Notes: generated by a model from the sequence alone, not told the origin. Counted from the first letter of the stretch, positions 1 through 9,109 are shown. The stretch is DNA of 42,021 bases from CAYTID01 sp964437735 (GCA_964437735.1 CAYTID010000010.1:1-42021); one strand, 5' to 3'. Translations and numbers: made by a program.

Positions 1-52
1 GACGGGTCAAAATTGGTGGGAAATATGGGTCAATATTGAGTGGGAATTTACA
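1..52. mobile_element. Probable right terminus of an IS21-family-like insertion sequence
   Basis: Two imperfect direct repeats lie head to tail: GGGTCAAAATTGGTGGGAA at 4-22 and GGGTCAATATTGAGTGGGAA at 27-46. They differ by one inserted base and one substitution. Repeated GGGTCA...TTG...GTGGG blocks just inside the tip, and a tip ending in CA, are characteristic of IS21-family ends. Here a CA at 51-52 would be the boundary. No istA or istB coding sequence is visible because the element would lie to the left of the window. The family assignment is from memory of the terminal pattern, so it is tentative. Confidence 0.45.
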
Positions 53-60
53 ATTTATTA

Positions 61-531
61 ATGACGTTTTTAAAAACAATAGTAATCTTTTTCTATTTAT
101 TCGCTACTAACGGGTGTACAAACTATAACCTCAGACCTGAAAGGCAGGATTACAAAGACATTGAATATGTCATTGTCCCTGCCTGGGAAGATACTATTCC
201 CATACTGCTATCGACAAACTATTTCTATCGATTCACTCATCCCGATTTCAGAGATCGAAACCTTACTATCGAATGGGGCTTCGGCAATCTCAATCATTTC
301 GGCATACAAATCAATGACGCATGGTACTATGAAGGAGCAAGTAACACCTATTTGGGCAATTTTGCGTTCGACCAGACCATTGTTCCACCGTTTCTTGTAG
401 TGGATCTCACCGAACAAAGCTCAGCGATCTTGAAGCATTATTTTCAGCCCATAGAAGATTTTAATCCATCTGTTTGTCCCAACGGACTTCAGAGCAAATG
501 GATGCATTATGTGAAAAAGCAAATCAAATGA
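61..531 (+). CDS. Small putative lipoprotein of unknown function
   Basis: Encodes 156 residues from the ATG at 61. An in-frame GTG at 40 lies inside the repeat block at the left edge and would put a poor extension before the signal peptide, so I prefer 61. The N-terminus is a hydrophobic export signal (MTFLKTIVIFFYLFATNGC) ending in a possible lipidated cysteine, although the lipobox TNGC is weak. The rest is soluble, rich in aromatic residues and Asn/Asp, with no domain that I recognise. The gene begins only about 9 bases after the putative insertion-sequence end, so its native promoter may have been displaced, or the reading frame may be a truncated remnant of a longer gene. No operon partner is evident. 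Confidence 0.5.
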   Translation: MTFLKTIVIFFYLFATNGCTNYNLRPERQDYKDIEYVIVPAWEDTIPILLSTNYFYRFTHPDFRDRNLTIEWGFGNLNHFGIQINDAWYYEGASNTYLGNFAFDQTIVPPFLVVDLTEQSSAILKHYFQPIEDFNPSVCPNGLQSKWMHYVKKQIK

Positions 532-630
532 AGATTCGACCAGCCGGCGACAGCGTGACACGAATGTATAACAGCCAACATTTCCCATTTCCCCAATATC
601 TATCCTAATCCCACGCACATAATTTTTCTC

Positions 631-674
631 TTTTCCACATTTGGAAAATGATTGTAAAAATAGTATTTTTACAA
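631..674. promoter_or_regulatory. Two adjacent palindromes upstream of the FKBP gene
   Basis: A perfect 10-bp inverted repeat, TTGTAAAAAT (652-661) and ATTTTTACAA (665-674), is separated by three bases. Just upstream is a second 7-bp inverted repeat, TTTTCCA (631-637) and TGGAAAA (642-648). The first ends 62 bases before the FKBP start codon and is a plausible operator for a dimeric repressor. The second could equally be a weak stem-loop ending the preceding transcript. No regulator is identified. Confidence 0.35.
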
Positions 675-736
675 GTTAAAAAAGAGCAATAATTGTTCAT
701 AAATCAACCAAAATTTACAAAAAGAAAGGATTATTA

Positions 737-1429
737 ATGAAATATCTATTGACAGCCATGCTTGCCTTCGGATTGCTGGCGTGCCAGAGCAATACGCAGG
801 ATAATGTTCAGCTAAAAACTGATATTGATAGTTTGAGTTATACTATCGGTATGGATATCGGGAAAAATCTGAAAGACCAGAATATTGAAGTCGAGGCTTC
901 AGTACTTGCAAAAGGAATCAAGGATGTACTTGAAAATAATAGTACACTTTTAACAGCCGAAGAAGCTCAGAAAGTTATTAGTGCATTCCAACAACGAATG
1001 ATGACGATGCACGAACAAAAAATGAGTGAGCAGGGTGAAAAGAATAAAAAAGAAGGTGAAGAATTTTTAGCTAAAAATAAAGAGAAAGCGGGAGTAATAA
1101 CATTACCCAGCGGCTTGCAGTATAAAGTTATTACAATGGGCACCGGTAAAAAGCCAAAATCATCCGACAATGTTACAGTGCATTATCGCGGAACATTATT
1201 AGACGGGACAGAATTTGACAGTTCAATAGGACGCGGTGAACCTGTTACATTTCCGCTTCATGGAGTAATTAAAGGTTGGACCGAAGGGCTTCAATTAATG
1301 CCTGTCGGATCTAAATGGGAATTTTTTATTCCATCCGACCTTGCTTATGGCGAAAGATCAATGGGACAAAACATCCCACCAAATGCAACTTTGATATTTG
1401 AAGTTGAATTAATCGCAATTGCCGAATAG
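737..1429 (+). CDS. FKBP-type peptidyl-prolyl cis-trans isomerase lipoprotein
   Basis: Catalyses cis-trans isomerisation of Xaa-Pro bonds and assists folding of exported proteins. The 230-residue product has a clear lipoprotein signal with the lipobox LLAC (Cys at about 16), so it should be anchored in an envelope membrane. Residues ~25-115 form the helical FKBP N-terminal dimerisation region (DSLSYTIGMDIGKNLK). Residues ~125-230 form the FKBP_C catalytic domain, with VHYRGTLLDGTEFDSS, PVTFPLHGVIKGWTEGLQLM and IPPNATLIFEVEL, as in Mip/FkpA proteins. Length and architecture match that family. An AAGGA ribosome-binding site precedes the ATG. The gene is monocistronic: palindromes lie upstream and a strong terminator downstream. 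Confidence 0.93.
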   Translation: MKYLLTAMLAFGLLACQSNTQDNVQLKTDIDSLSYTIGMDIGKNLKDQNIEVEASVLAKGIKDVLENNSTLLTAEEAQKVISAFQQRMMTMHEQKMSEQGEKNKKEGEEFLAKNKEKAGVITLPSGLQYKVITMGTGKKPKSSDNVTVHYRGTLLDGTEFDSSIGRGEPVTFPLHGVIKGWTEGLQLMPVGSKWEFFIPSDLAYGERSMGQNIPPNATLIFEVELIAIAE

Positions 1430-1446
1430 CTGAAATCATTCGTGAT

Positions 1447-1477
1447 AAAAAAAAGCCCACTGTCGGTGGGCTTTTTT
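1447..1477. terminator. Bidirectional intrinsic terminator between FKBP and pruA-like genes
   Basis: The stem AAGCCCAC (1453-1460) and GTGGGCTT (1466-1473) encloses a TGTCG loop. It is flanked by an A-run on the left and a T-run on the right, so it can act on both strands. It sits between two convergent genes and should end transcription of both. Confidence 0.85.
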
Positions 1478-1493
1478 ATTTCTCCAGTATGTT

Positions 1494-3059
1494 CTATTTC
1501 TTTTTCTTAATTTTTTCAGCGATAGATTTCGCCTGAAGGAATAAGAGCAAATAATCTCTACCCCCCGCTTTCGAATCAGTACCACTCATATTGAATCCTC
1601 CGAAAGGATGAACGCCTACAAGAGCTCCGGTGCATTTGCGATTTAGATATAAATTGCCGCAGAAGAATTCGTCTTTGGCTTTCTCAAGGCGTTTTCTGTT
1701 TTTTGAATAAACCGCTCCGGTGAGTCCGTATTTAGTATTATTAGCTATTTCAAGAGCATGGTCGAAATTTTTGGCTTTAATAACTGCAAGGACAGGTCCG
1801 AATATTTCTTCCTGAGAAATTGTCCCCATCGGATCAACGTCGGCGATTACAGTCGGCTGCAGAAAGAAACCATCGCCCGGTAAGCGGGTTCCGCCGGCGA
1901 TTAGTTTGCCGCCTTCGGCTAAACCTTTCTTTATATATTCCATTATACTCTCCATGGAACTTTTATTTATTACCGGACCCATAAAATTCGTCTGCTCTTT
2001 CGCCTGCCCGACAGTAATAGAACGTGTGCGTTCGCCGATCAATTCAATCATTTTATCATAAACATTTTCATGAATTATCGCGCGTGAACATGCCGAGCAT
2101 TTTTGTCCCTGGAAACCGAATGCAGCTACAACTATACCCGCCGCAGCTTCATCCAAATCAACACCGTCGTCGACAATTATTGAATCTTTTCCTCCCATTT
2201 CTGCTACTACACGTTTCAGCCACAATTGTCCGGGTCTCACTTTTGCCGCTTCTTCGTTAATATGAATTCCAACTTCCATCGAACCGGTAAAAGAAATAAA
2301 CCTTGTCTTTGGATGCATTACAAGCGTATCGCCGACAGCACCACCCGGACCCGACACAAAATTAATAACGCCGGCAGGCAGCCCGGCTTCTTCCATAATT
2401 TCCATAAATTTATAAGCTATCAATGGTGAATCGCTGGATGGCTTCAATACAACAGTGTTGCCCGTAACAACAGCAGCACTTGTCATTCCTGTTAAAATTG
2501 CTAACGGAAAATTCCATGGCGGAATTACGACACCCACACCGAGCGGAATATAAATAAGCTCATCTTTTTCACCTTTGTATTGAACAACAGGTTGTCTTCC
2601 GGCATAACGCAACATTTCCCTTGCATAAAATTCCAGGAAATCTATTGCTTCAGCCGTATCTCCGTCGGCTTCAGACCAAGTTTTACCTACTTCAATAATC
2701 ATAGTAGCATTTAATTCAAAGCGTCGTTTTTTCATAATCTTCGCTGCCCGGAATAAAAAATCTGCACGCTTTTTCGCCGGGACAAATTTCCAATCGTCAA
2801 ATTTATTCAAAGCGACTTCCATCGCTTTGTTTGCCAAATTCGCATCTCCTTTTTGGAATACTCCAACTATTTGAGAAGGATTTGAAGGATCAAATGAATT
2901 AAATTTGTTGTCGGTGTAAATCTTTTCACCACCTATGATGATGGGATATTCTTTTCCTATTTCAGCTTCCATATTTTCGATTGCAATCTGTTGTTTGCGC
3001 CTCGCATCTGCTTTCGAAAAATCTGTGTACTTTTCGTTTTTGAATGGTTTAATCGCCAT
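1494..3059 (-). CDS. pruA: 1-pyrroline-5-carboxylate dehydrogenase (L-glutamate gamma-semialdehyde dehydrogenase)
   Basis: Oxidises glutamate-gamma-semialdehyde to glutamate with NAD+, the second step of proline catabolism (also fed by arginine or ornithine). The 521-residue length fits the stand-alone RocA/PruA subgroup of aldehyde dehydrogenases rather than a PutA fusion. Visible motifs are the NAD-binding PPWNFPLAILTGMTSAAVVTG near residue 180, the FTGS loop, the general-base glutamate in VAEMGGKDSI, and the catalytic cysteine in GQKCSACSRAI. The C-terminal GVHPFGGFNMSGTDSKAGG is typical of this subgroup. AGAGG lies seven bases before the ATG. The gene stands alone; no proline dehydrogenase gene is in the window. 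The symbol is by family; rocA is an equivalent name. Confidence 0.93.
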   Translation of the reverse strand: MAIKPFKNEKYTDFSKADARRKQQIAIENMEAEIGKEYPIIIGGEKIYTDNKFNSFDPSNPSQIVGVFQKGDANLANKAMEVALNKFDDWKFVPAKKRADFLFRAAKIMKKRRFELNATMIIEVGKTWSEADGDTAEAIDFLEFYAREMLRYAGRQPVVQYKGEKDELIYIPLGVGVVIPPWNFPLAILTGMTSAAVVTGNTVVLKPSSDSPLIAYKFMEIMEEAGLPAGVINFVSGPGGAVGDTLVMHPKTRFISFTGSMEVGIHINEEAAKVRPGQLWLKRVVAEMGGKDSIIVDDGVDLDEAAAGIVVAAFGFQGQKCSACSRAIIHENVYDKMIELIGERTRSITVGQAKEQTNFMGPVINKSSMESIMEYIKKGLAEGGKLIAGGTRLPGDGFFLQPTVIADVDPMGTISQEEIFGPVLAVIKAKNFDHALEIANNTKYGLTGAVYSKNRKRLEKAKDEFFCGNLYLNRKCTGALVGVHPFGGFNMSGTDSKAGGRDYLLLFLQAKSIAEKIKKKK

Positions 3060-3247
3060 ATTTAACCTCTTTTATTGATAAATTTTTGTTTTTTATGAGA
3101 AATAAATTTGCATCAATATAAGGAATTTTTAGAGGAATTGCACGAAGGTGGAGATAAGTATATGAGTATGTGAGTTAGGGAAAATGGAGTAGTGGAGTAT
3201 TGGATTACTTAAAGATGGAAAGAATGAAAGGTTGAAAGATTGAAGGA

Positions 3248-6211
3248 TTAATTGATATTTGATTCAATTATTGTATCGTGTAATTCAGATCGAACCTTAG
3301 CAATTTTTGTATTCACCCGTGACGGATAAACTCTATTAGTTAATAATAAAACAAAAAGATTCTCCTCAGGGTCAAACCAAATGGAGGTTCCTGTGAAACC
3401 GGTATGACCGAAGGATTTTGGACTAAACAGTTTACCCGCCGAACTATAGCCGTTCAAAGTTTTATAATCCCACCCGAGTCCGCGCTTGCTTTTTAAATCA
3501 CTCCGTTCTGTAAAAAGTTTTATTGTTTCCGGTTCTATGTATCGAACTCCTCCGTAACTTCCTCCGTTTAAAATCATCTGGCTTAGTATGGACAAATCTG
3601 AAACGTTTGAAAAAAGCCCCGCATGCCCCGCTATTCCACCCAACATCGAGGCAGCTTCATCATGTACCGAACCGTGTACTAACGATTGCCTCCAAACAGA
3701 ATCAAATTCTGTCGGAGCAATACGTGAAGATAACTCCTTAGACGGATTAAAATAGGTATTTTCCATTCCTAAGGGCTCATAAAATTCTTTTTTCATATAT
3801 GCATCAAGAGAAATACCAGTAACCTTTTCAACTATTTTACCGAGAACTATAAACCCGAAATCGCTGTACAAGGTTGAATCGCCTGTTCTGTACAACAATT
3901 CAGAATTATAAATTGTATTTAAAATTTCATTTCCTGATTGATGGTCTAAGTAAAATTTTTGCCACGCTGGCAAACCACTGTCGTGCTTTAATAAATTTCG
4001 TATAGTAATTATTTCTTTTCCTTTATTACCAAATTCCGGAATATATTGTATAACTTTGTCATTAAGAGATACCTTCCCATCATCATATAATTTCATAATT
4101 GCAAGTGTTGTTGCAAATACCTTTGTAAGAGATGCGAGATCAAATATTGTTGAATCGCTCACATCTGTCGCATCTTTAGCGTAATCCAATTTCCCGAAAT
4201 TTTGTTGAAATACAACCTCGCCATTTTGTGCAACTAATAATTGAGCTCCGGGAAATGCTTTTTCGTTGACGGCAGTTTGCATGATTTTTTCAATTTTGGA
4301 AAACTTTCTATCTTTTTCTTTAGCGCTAATTTTTTCTTCGCTCAATGTTGATTTTATTACATTTATCCCGCTTCCATACGAAAACATTGTACCAATTGCT
4401 TTATTTTCTTTGAATTCCGGAATCGTAACAGGCAACCTTCCCCGTGCTGAAATTTCTCCGTATGCAACTTCAACAGCGGCTTCAATCGAAGCCTCAACAT
4501 CTGAAAATGCAAAAAGAACAGCGTCGGCATTTTTAAGATTCCCGATAGGATAAGGATTACCGAATGAAACTATTATACTTTTTTGTTTTTTATTCTTTGA
4601 AATATTTTCTGTTAAGAGGTTAAGAAAATCTATCATTTGCTCTGTAATTCCGAATGGATTATTCCCCGACCTGAACTTAACATAAATTGCAATCACCAAA
4701 ATATCTGAAGATTTTGCTTTGGTCAATACATCGTCGAAATCAATTTTATTACTTCTTGGTGAAATTCTTGCTGAATTTATTTTTCTGCTTCTTTCTCTCA
4801 TTTGTGAAATCAAATAGTCGCCAACTCTTTCATTCGGATGTGTGTTCGAAGTTCGGTTGATATCTGTTCTGTAATCATCCGTGTCGCTAACGATCACTAC
4901 GAGAGTATTTTTCCCGGGTTGTAATGGGAGTGCATTGTTGTTTTGTACAACCGTTATGGAAGACTGCGCAATTTCTTTGGCAACACTCAGGTTTTCGGGG
5001 GTACTGACAACATCAGAAATGCTGTTAATATCTGTGAATCTGTTTTCATCCAATTTCAGCCACTCTTTTAAAGCAAGAATTTTCCTGACTGATTTATTTA
5101 TTCTTTCGATAGAAATTCTTTTTGTGCGAATAGCATTTAAGATAGCTTCGATTGCAGCATCTTCATCCGGCGGGAGGAGCAGGATATCAGCCCCTGCTTC
5201 AACAGACATCACTGCCGCCTCATTGATGGAAAGAAATTTAGAGACTCCTTTCATTTCGAGACCGTCAGTAATAATTAAACCTTTGAAACCAAGCTCGTCT
5301 TCCAAAATATCGGTCGTAATCATTTTTGAAAGAGAGGCGGGAAGACGTTTTTGCGTTTCAAGATTCGGGAGTGCAATGTGTGCAGTCATTACACTCATCA
5401 CCCCTTTGTTGATCAATTCCATAAATGGAAATAACTCTACTATATCCATCCTTTCGCGCTTAACGTTTAGCACCGGTAGATCGTAATGCGAATCGACATC
5501 CGTGTCTCCATGTCCTGGAAAATGTTTAGCCGTGGCAATCAATCCGCCTGATTGCATTCCTGTGGCATATTCCGATGCAAGTTCAGCAACCAATTCCGGC
5601 GATTCACCAAAAGAACGGATGTTTATCACAGGATTTATTGCATTATTATTTATGTCGGCAACGGGAGCAAAATTTTGGTGCACACCTATTGCCCTGCTTT
5701 CAGAGGCGACAATTTTACCCATTTTATTAGCAAGGTCTTTTCTGCGCGAAGCGCCCAATGCCATTGCCTCGGGGAATGAGGTCATTCTTCTGATACGCAT
5801 CGGACCACCACGCTCAAAGTCTGCGCTAATTAATAGTGGAACATTAGAAATTTCCTGCAATTTATTAATCGTTACAGCTGTCGAATATATATCCCCCTGA
5901 AAGAAACATACTCCGCCGACTTTCTTTTCTTTTACAAATCGCATCATTCTTTGGTTTTCATTGCTCTCTGTGTTAGTAAAATATCCATATCCGCGGGGCA
6001 TTATCATTTGTCCGATTTTTTCTTCAACGGAAAGACGGCTCAATGTTTCTTCAACCCAATCTGTTTTTGTTGTAAAAATCTGTTCAACTTCTATTTGTTC
6101 ATCCGGTACCGGTTCCTCATGTGTCTGCTGGATTTCGATTGGTGCCCGGCAACCATTATTCAAAGCGAATAAAACAATTACTAATATTAAGATAGATTTT
6201 ATATTGTTCAT
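3248..6211 (-). CDS. GH3 beta-N-acetylhexosaminidase fused to a serine beta-lactamase-fold domain, lipoprotein
   Basis: A 987-residue envelope protein with two enzymes in one chain. Residues 1-21 are a lipoprotein signal (Cys21 in LNNGC). Residues ~55-390 are a NagZ-like glycoside hydrolase family 3 domain: KHFPGHGDTDVDSHYDLP around 229-246 carries the His/Asp general-acid dyad of NagZ enzymes, and ITDGLEM near 314-320 carries the nucleophile Asp. A GH3 C-terminal domain follows at ~400-610. The last ~330 residues are a class C beta-lactamase/DD-peptidase fold with SLTK (S-x-x-K), YSD in the Y-x-N position and HTGFTG in the K-T-G position, so the serine centre looks intact. Such fusions are known in Bacteroidota. 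It follows the BadF-type kinase by six bases, suggesting muropeptide or GlcNAc salvage. Substrate is inferred. Confidence 0.9.
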   Translation of the reverse strand: MNNIKSILILVIVLFALNNGCRAPIEIQQTHEEPVPDEQIEVEQIFTTKTDWVEETLSRLSVEEKIGQMIMPRGYGYFTNTESNENQRMMRFVKEKKVGGVCFFQGDIYSTAVTINKLQEISNVPLLISADFERGGPMRIRRMTSFPEAMALGASRRKDLANKMGKIVASESRAIGVHQNFAPVADINNNAINPVINIRSFGESPELVAELASEYATGMQSGGLIATAKHFPGHGDTDVDSHYDLPVLNVKRERMDIVELFPFMELINKGVMSVMTAHIALPNLETQKRLPASLSKMITTDILEDELGFKGLIITDGLEMKGVSKFLSINEAAVMSVEAGADILLLPPDEDAAIEAILNAIRTKRISIERINKSVRKILALKEWLKLDENRFTDINSISDVVSTPENLSVAKEIAQSSITVVQNNNALPLQPGKNTLVVIVSDTDDYRTDINRTSNTHPNERVGDYLISQMRERSRKINSARISPRSNKIDFDDVLTKAKSSDILVIAIYVKFRSGNNPFGITEQMIDFLNLLTENISKNKKQKSIIVSFGNPYPIGNLKNADAVLFAFSDVEASIEAAVEVAYGEISARGRLPVTIPEFKENKAIGTMFSYGSGINVIKSTLSEEKISAKEKDRKFSKIEKIMQTAVNEKAFPGAQLLVAQNGEVVFQQNFGKLDYAKDATDVSDSTIFDLASLTKVFATTLAIMKLYDDGKVSLNDKVIQYIPEFGNKGKEIITIRNLLKHDSGLPAWQKFYLDHQSGNEILNTIYNSELLYRTGDSTLYSDFGFIVLGKIVEKVTGISLDAYMKKEFYEPLGMENTYFNPSKELSSRIAPTEFDSVWRQSLVHGSVHDEAASMLGGIAGHAGLFSNVSDLSILSQMILNGGSYGGVRYIEPETIKLFTERSDLKSKRGLGWDYKTLNGYSSAGKLFSPKSFGHTGFTGTSIWFDPEENLFVLLLTNRVYPSRVNTKIAKVRSELHDTIIESNIN

Positions 6212-6217
6212 AATTTA

Positions 6218-7156
6218 TTATTTAAATTCAAATGCCTTTAATCCCATTATGACCGCTCCAAAGGCAGTTGGAAATTTAGGTTTTTGGACTGTGGTCTGTG
6301 GAAGAGACCGGACAATTCTTTCTTTTACCATTTTGGAATATAAATTCTCATTCTCAAGTAGTCCGCCAATTAAGGCAATCGGCATCATACGTTTTGGTTT
6401 TAACTTAGTTATTAAAGTTCTAACCAAATCGGCAAGCTCATTGGCTTGTGAAAACAAAAGATTATGAGAAATATGATCGTGTTCTTGGGCAGCTATTAAT
6501 ACCTTAGGGACAAAAGATGCAATATCAGCTTTCTCACGATAAATTTTTATAATCAGATCGTCTAATGAAGAAATTCCATAATGTTCAAAAGCTAATTTTG
6601 ACAAAACGGTCTTTTCGATTCTTCCTTCTAATGACCTGATTGCCAGATTCAGCGCTTTTCGTCCAATACAGTAACCGCTTCCTTCATCACCTAAAATTTT
6701 TCCCCATCCTCCAAGGCGGTAAATATTCCCATCCTCACTTTTTGCCAACGCAACTGAACCCGTTCCGGAAATCAAAACTATACCGTAACTACTCGCAAAA
6801 GCAGCCTCCAGAGCTATGCGTGCATCTGTTTCGATAATAATCTGGGGAATCTCTAAATTATTTTCAACTGCCTGATTAAAAAATTCATCCATGAAAGCGT
6901 TTCGATCAACTTCCCTCCCCGCACCGGCAAGCCCAAACACTGCAGTCCGAATTTCAGAAATATTACATGATCCCTTTTCGCAAACTTCCTGAATAATTTT
7001 TACTATCAACTTAGCGACCGCAACCTCGCCAACAGTTTGAATATTTGACGGACCCGAATGTGCTTCGGCAATTATCGATCCATCGAGACCTGCCAACAAA
7101 GCAGTAGTTTTTGTTCCGCCGCCATCAATTCCTAATACGTATTTTTTATTTTCCAC
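6218..7156 (-). CDS. BadF/BadG/BcrA-type ATPase family sugar kinase, probable N-acetylglucosamine kinase
   Basis: Probably phosphorylates an amino sugar (GlcNAc or MurNAc) with ATP in the cytoplasm. The actin-fold phosphate loops are visible: LGIDGGGTKTT at the N-terminus, GIVLISGTGSVAL in the middle, and LGGWGKILGDEGSGYCIG, typical of NagK/MurK-like members. I start at the GTG at 7156 (VENKKYVLGIDGGG), giving 312 residues, the usual family length. The open frame continues to an ATG at 7285, but that extension would run towards the promoter region of the divergent gene and encodes a hydrophobic stretch not found in the family. The ribosome-binding site for the GTG is weak. It is the first gene of a two-gene unit with the GH3/beta-lactamase-fold lipoprotein, which could supply its substrate. 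Confidence 0.8.
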   Translation of the reverse strand: MENKKYVLGIDGGGTKTTALLAGLDGSIIAEAHSGPSNIQTVGEVAVAKLIVKIIQEVCEKGSCNISEIRTAVFGLAGAGREVDRNAFMDEFFNQAVENNLEIPQIIIETDARIALEAAFASSYGIVLISGTGSVALAKSEDGNIYRLGGWGKILGDEGSGYCIGRKALNLAIRSLEGRIEKTVLSKLAFEHYGISSLDDLIIKIYREKADIASFVPKVLIAAQEHDHISHNLLFSQANELADLVRTLITKLKPKRMMPIALIGGLLENENLYSKMVKERIVRSLPQTTVQKPKFPTAFGAVIMGLKAFEFK

Positions 7157-7355
7157 TTCTTTTTTGCCGCTTTTTAAAAAAATATCAAATAATAGAGTGA
7201 TAAGCAAGAAACTCCAAATTGAATTATTGGGATGTAGAACCACATTATATTGCAGATAGACTCCTTTCGGGTGCATCAACGACAAAATGATTTTGCATCT
7301 TACAGGGCATTGTTAAAAGTATCAAAAATTTGTACTTTTTTTTTATATTAATAAT

Positions 7356-9041
7356 ATGTTCATACCGACAACATACAAAGAAGTTAAAAATCTCGGTTGG
7401 GATAAATTGGATGTAATCCTCGTATCGGGCGATACGTATATTGACAGTTCATATTCAGGCGTTGCAGTTATAGGAAAAGTTTTACTTAATGCCGGTTACA
7501 AAGTGGGAATTATTGCCCAACCCGACTACAAAACATCAAAAGACATAACCCGTCTCGGGGAGCCCGAATTATTCTGGGGCATTACTTCAGGCTGTGTGGA
7601 TTCAATGGTGTCGAATTTTACAGCTTCAAAAAAAAGACGGCGGAATGACGACTTTACTCCCGGTGAAGAAAACACAAAGCGTCCTGACCGGGCAGTGATC
7701 GTTTACTCAAATCTTGTTCGTGAACATTTTAAAAACACAAAACCAATTGTGCTCGGCGGTATCGAGGCAAGTATGCGAAGAATCGCTCATTACGATTATT
7801 GGGACAATAAAATCAGGCGGTCAATTCTATTTGATGCAAAAGCGGATATACTTGTCTACGGTATGGGTGAAAAAGCTATTCTTGAAATCGCGGACCAACT
7901 TTCGAATAATGAAAGTTTTGAAAATATACGTGGAATAAATTATATCGCAAACAACATTAAAGAAAAATATATTTTGCTTCCTTCATTTGAAGAAGTTTCC
8001 GGCGATATGCTCAGGTTCACAGAGATGTTTCATATTTTTTATAACAACAATGATCCGGTTACGGCAAAAGGTTTGGTGCAGAAACATGGCAACCGCTATC
8101 TGATCCAGAATCCGCCGACAAACTACCTCGGCGCAGAAGAGCTTGATAAAATTTATGAACTTGATTATGAGCGTGATGTTCATCCATATTATAAAAAAAT
8201 GGGGAAAGTCAGAGCGTTAGAGACTATCCGATTTTCGGTTACCACTCACAGAGGTTGTTTCGGCGAATGTAATTTTTGCGCGATCGGAGTTCATCAGGGA
8301 GAGCATGTTGTATCGCGCTCTGAGGAATCAATAATCCAGGAGGCAAGGATCATTTCAGAATTGCCTGATTTCAAAGGATATATACACGATGTCGGCGGAC
8401 CTACGGCTAACATGTATGGAATGAAATGCGAAACAAAAAAATATACAGGCATTTGTATAAACAAAAATTGTGTTTTCCCGAAGCCATGCAAAAGTCTTGA
8501 TTTAAGCCATGACAAACAAATTAAACTGTTGCGTAAAATCAGAAAACTTGAAGGAGTAAAGAAAGTTTTTATCGCTTCCGGACTGAGGTATGATTTGATT
8601 CTGGAGGACAAACAGCATGGGAATGAATATTTGAATGATTTAATAAATCATCATACTTCAGGACATCTCAAAATCGCACCCGAACATATTGACAGCAAGG
8701 TATTAAAACAAATGAGAAAACCGGGAGGACACTATCTTGACGAATTTAAAAACAGATTTGAGAAGATTAATTCGCGGTCGGGGAAAAAACAATTTCTCAC
8801 TTATTATCTGATAGCAGCACATCCCGGTTGCGATGAAGCACAAATGAAATCGTTAAAATCCTACGCATCAAAGGAATTGAAGATCAGTCCTGAACAAGTG
8901 CAGATTTTCACACCCGTTCCGTCAACTTATTCAACATTGATGTACTACACAGAAATGGATCCATGGACAGGTAAATATTTATTCGTCGAAAAAGATATAG
9001 GAAAAAAGGAAAAACAAAAGAAAATTATTACTGAAAAATAA
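7356..9041 (+). CDS. ygiQ: YgiQ family radical SAM protein
   Basis: A 561-residue radical S-adenosylmethionine protein of the YgiQ/UPF0313 family; its reaction is not established. The N-terminal DVILVSGDTYIDSSYSGVAVIG and the cobalamin-binding-like first ~200 residues are the family hallmark. The [4Fe-4S] cluster motif CFGECNFC is near residue 303 (C-x3-C-x2-C), followed by HVVSRSEESI. A second cysteine group, CINKNCVFPKPC, follows around 360. The C-terminal part contains KIAPEHIDSKVLKQMRKPG and QIFTPVPSTYSTLMYYT. At 561 residues it is shorter than the ~700-residue E. coli version, lacking only the variable tail. It is transcribed alone, divergent from the kinase/GH3 unit, and ends in a strong terminator overlapping its stop codon. 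Confidence 0.93.
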   Translation: MFIPTTYKEVKNLGWDKLDVILVSGDTYIDSSYSGVAVIGKVLLNAGYKVGIIAQPDYKTSKDITRLGEPELFWGITSGCVDSMVSNFTASKKRRRNDDFTPGEENTKRPDRAVIVYSNLVREHFKNTKPIVLGGIEASMRRIAHYDYWDNKIRRSILFDAKADILVYGMGEKAILEIADQLSNNESFENIRGINYIANNIKEKYILLPSFEEVSGDMLRFTEMFHIFYNNNDPVTAKGLVQKHGNRYLIQNPPTNYLGAEELDKIYELDYERDVHPYYKKMGKVRALETIRFSVTTHRGCFGECNFCAIGVHQGEHVVSRSEESIIQEARIISELPDFKGYIHDVGGPTANMYGMKCETKKYTGICINKNCVFPKPCKSLDLSHDKQIKLLRKIRKLEGVKKVFIASGLRYDLILEDKQHGNEYLNDLINHHTSGHLKIAPEHIDSKVLKQMRKPGGHYLDEFKNRFEKINSRSGKKQFLTYYLIAAHPGCDEAQMKSLKSYASKELKISPEQVQIFTPVPSTYSTLMYYTEMDPWTGKYLFVEKDIGKKEKQKKIITEK

Positions 9042-9068
9042 AAAGTCGACGTTATCCGTCGACTTTTT
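9038..9068. terminator. Intrinsic terminator between ygiQ and the YbaK-type gene
   Basis: A perfect stem AAAAAGTCGAC (9040-9050) and GTCGACTTTTT (9058-9068) has a seven-base loop GTTATCC. A and T runs on either side make it usable in both directions. It overlaps the ygiQ stop codon. Confidence 0.85.
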
Positions 9069-9109
9069 AAACAGGATTTTTTTACGAAACGATGGCAGAG
9101 CGTCACAAC

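Noticed and set aside
3120..3247. Purine-rich, repetitive stretch (GGAAAG/GGATT/GAAAGATTGAA units) between pruA and the GH3 gene
   Set aside because: Degenerate low-complexity sequence without a clear unit, hairpin or coding frame; no function can be supported.
4881..5486. A 201-codon open frame antisense to the GH3/beta-lactamase-fold gene
   Set aside because: The opposite strand has clear catalytic motifs throughout; the antisense product has no recognisable domain and no ribosome-binding site.
7157..7285. Longer N-terminus for the BadF-type kinase starting at ATG 7285
   Set aside because: The extra residues are hydrophobic, precede a canonical kinase start (YVLGIDGGG), and would occupy the divergent promoter region.
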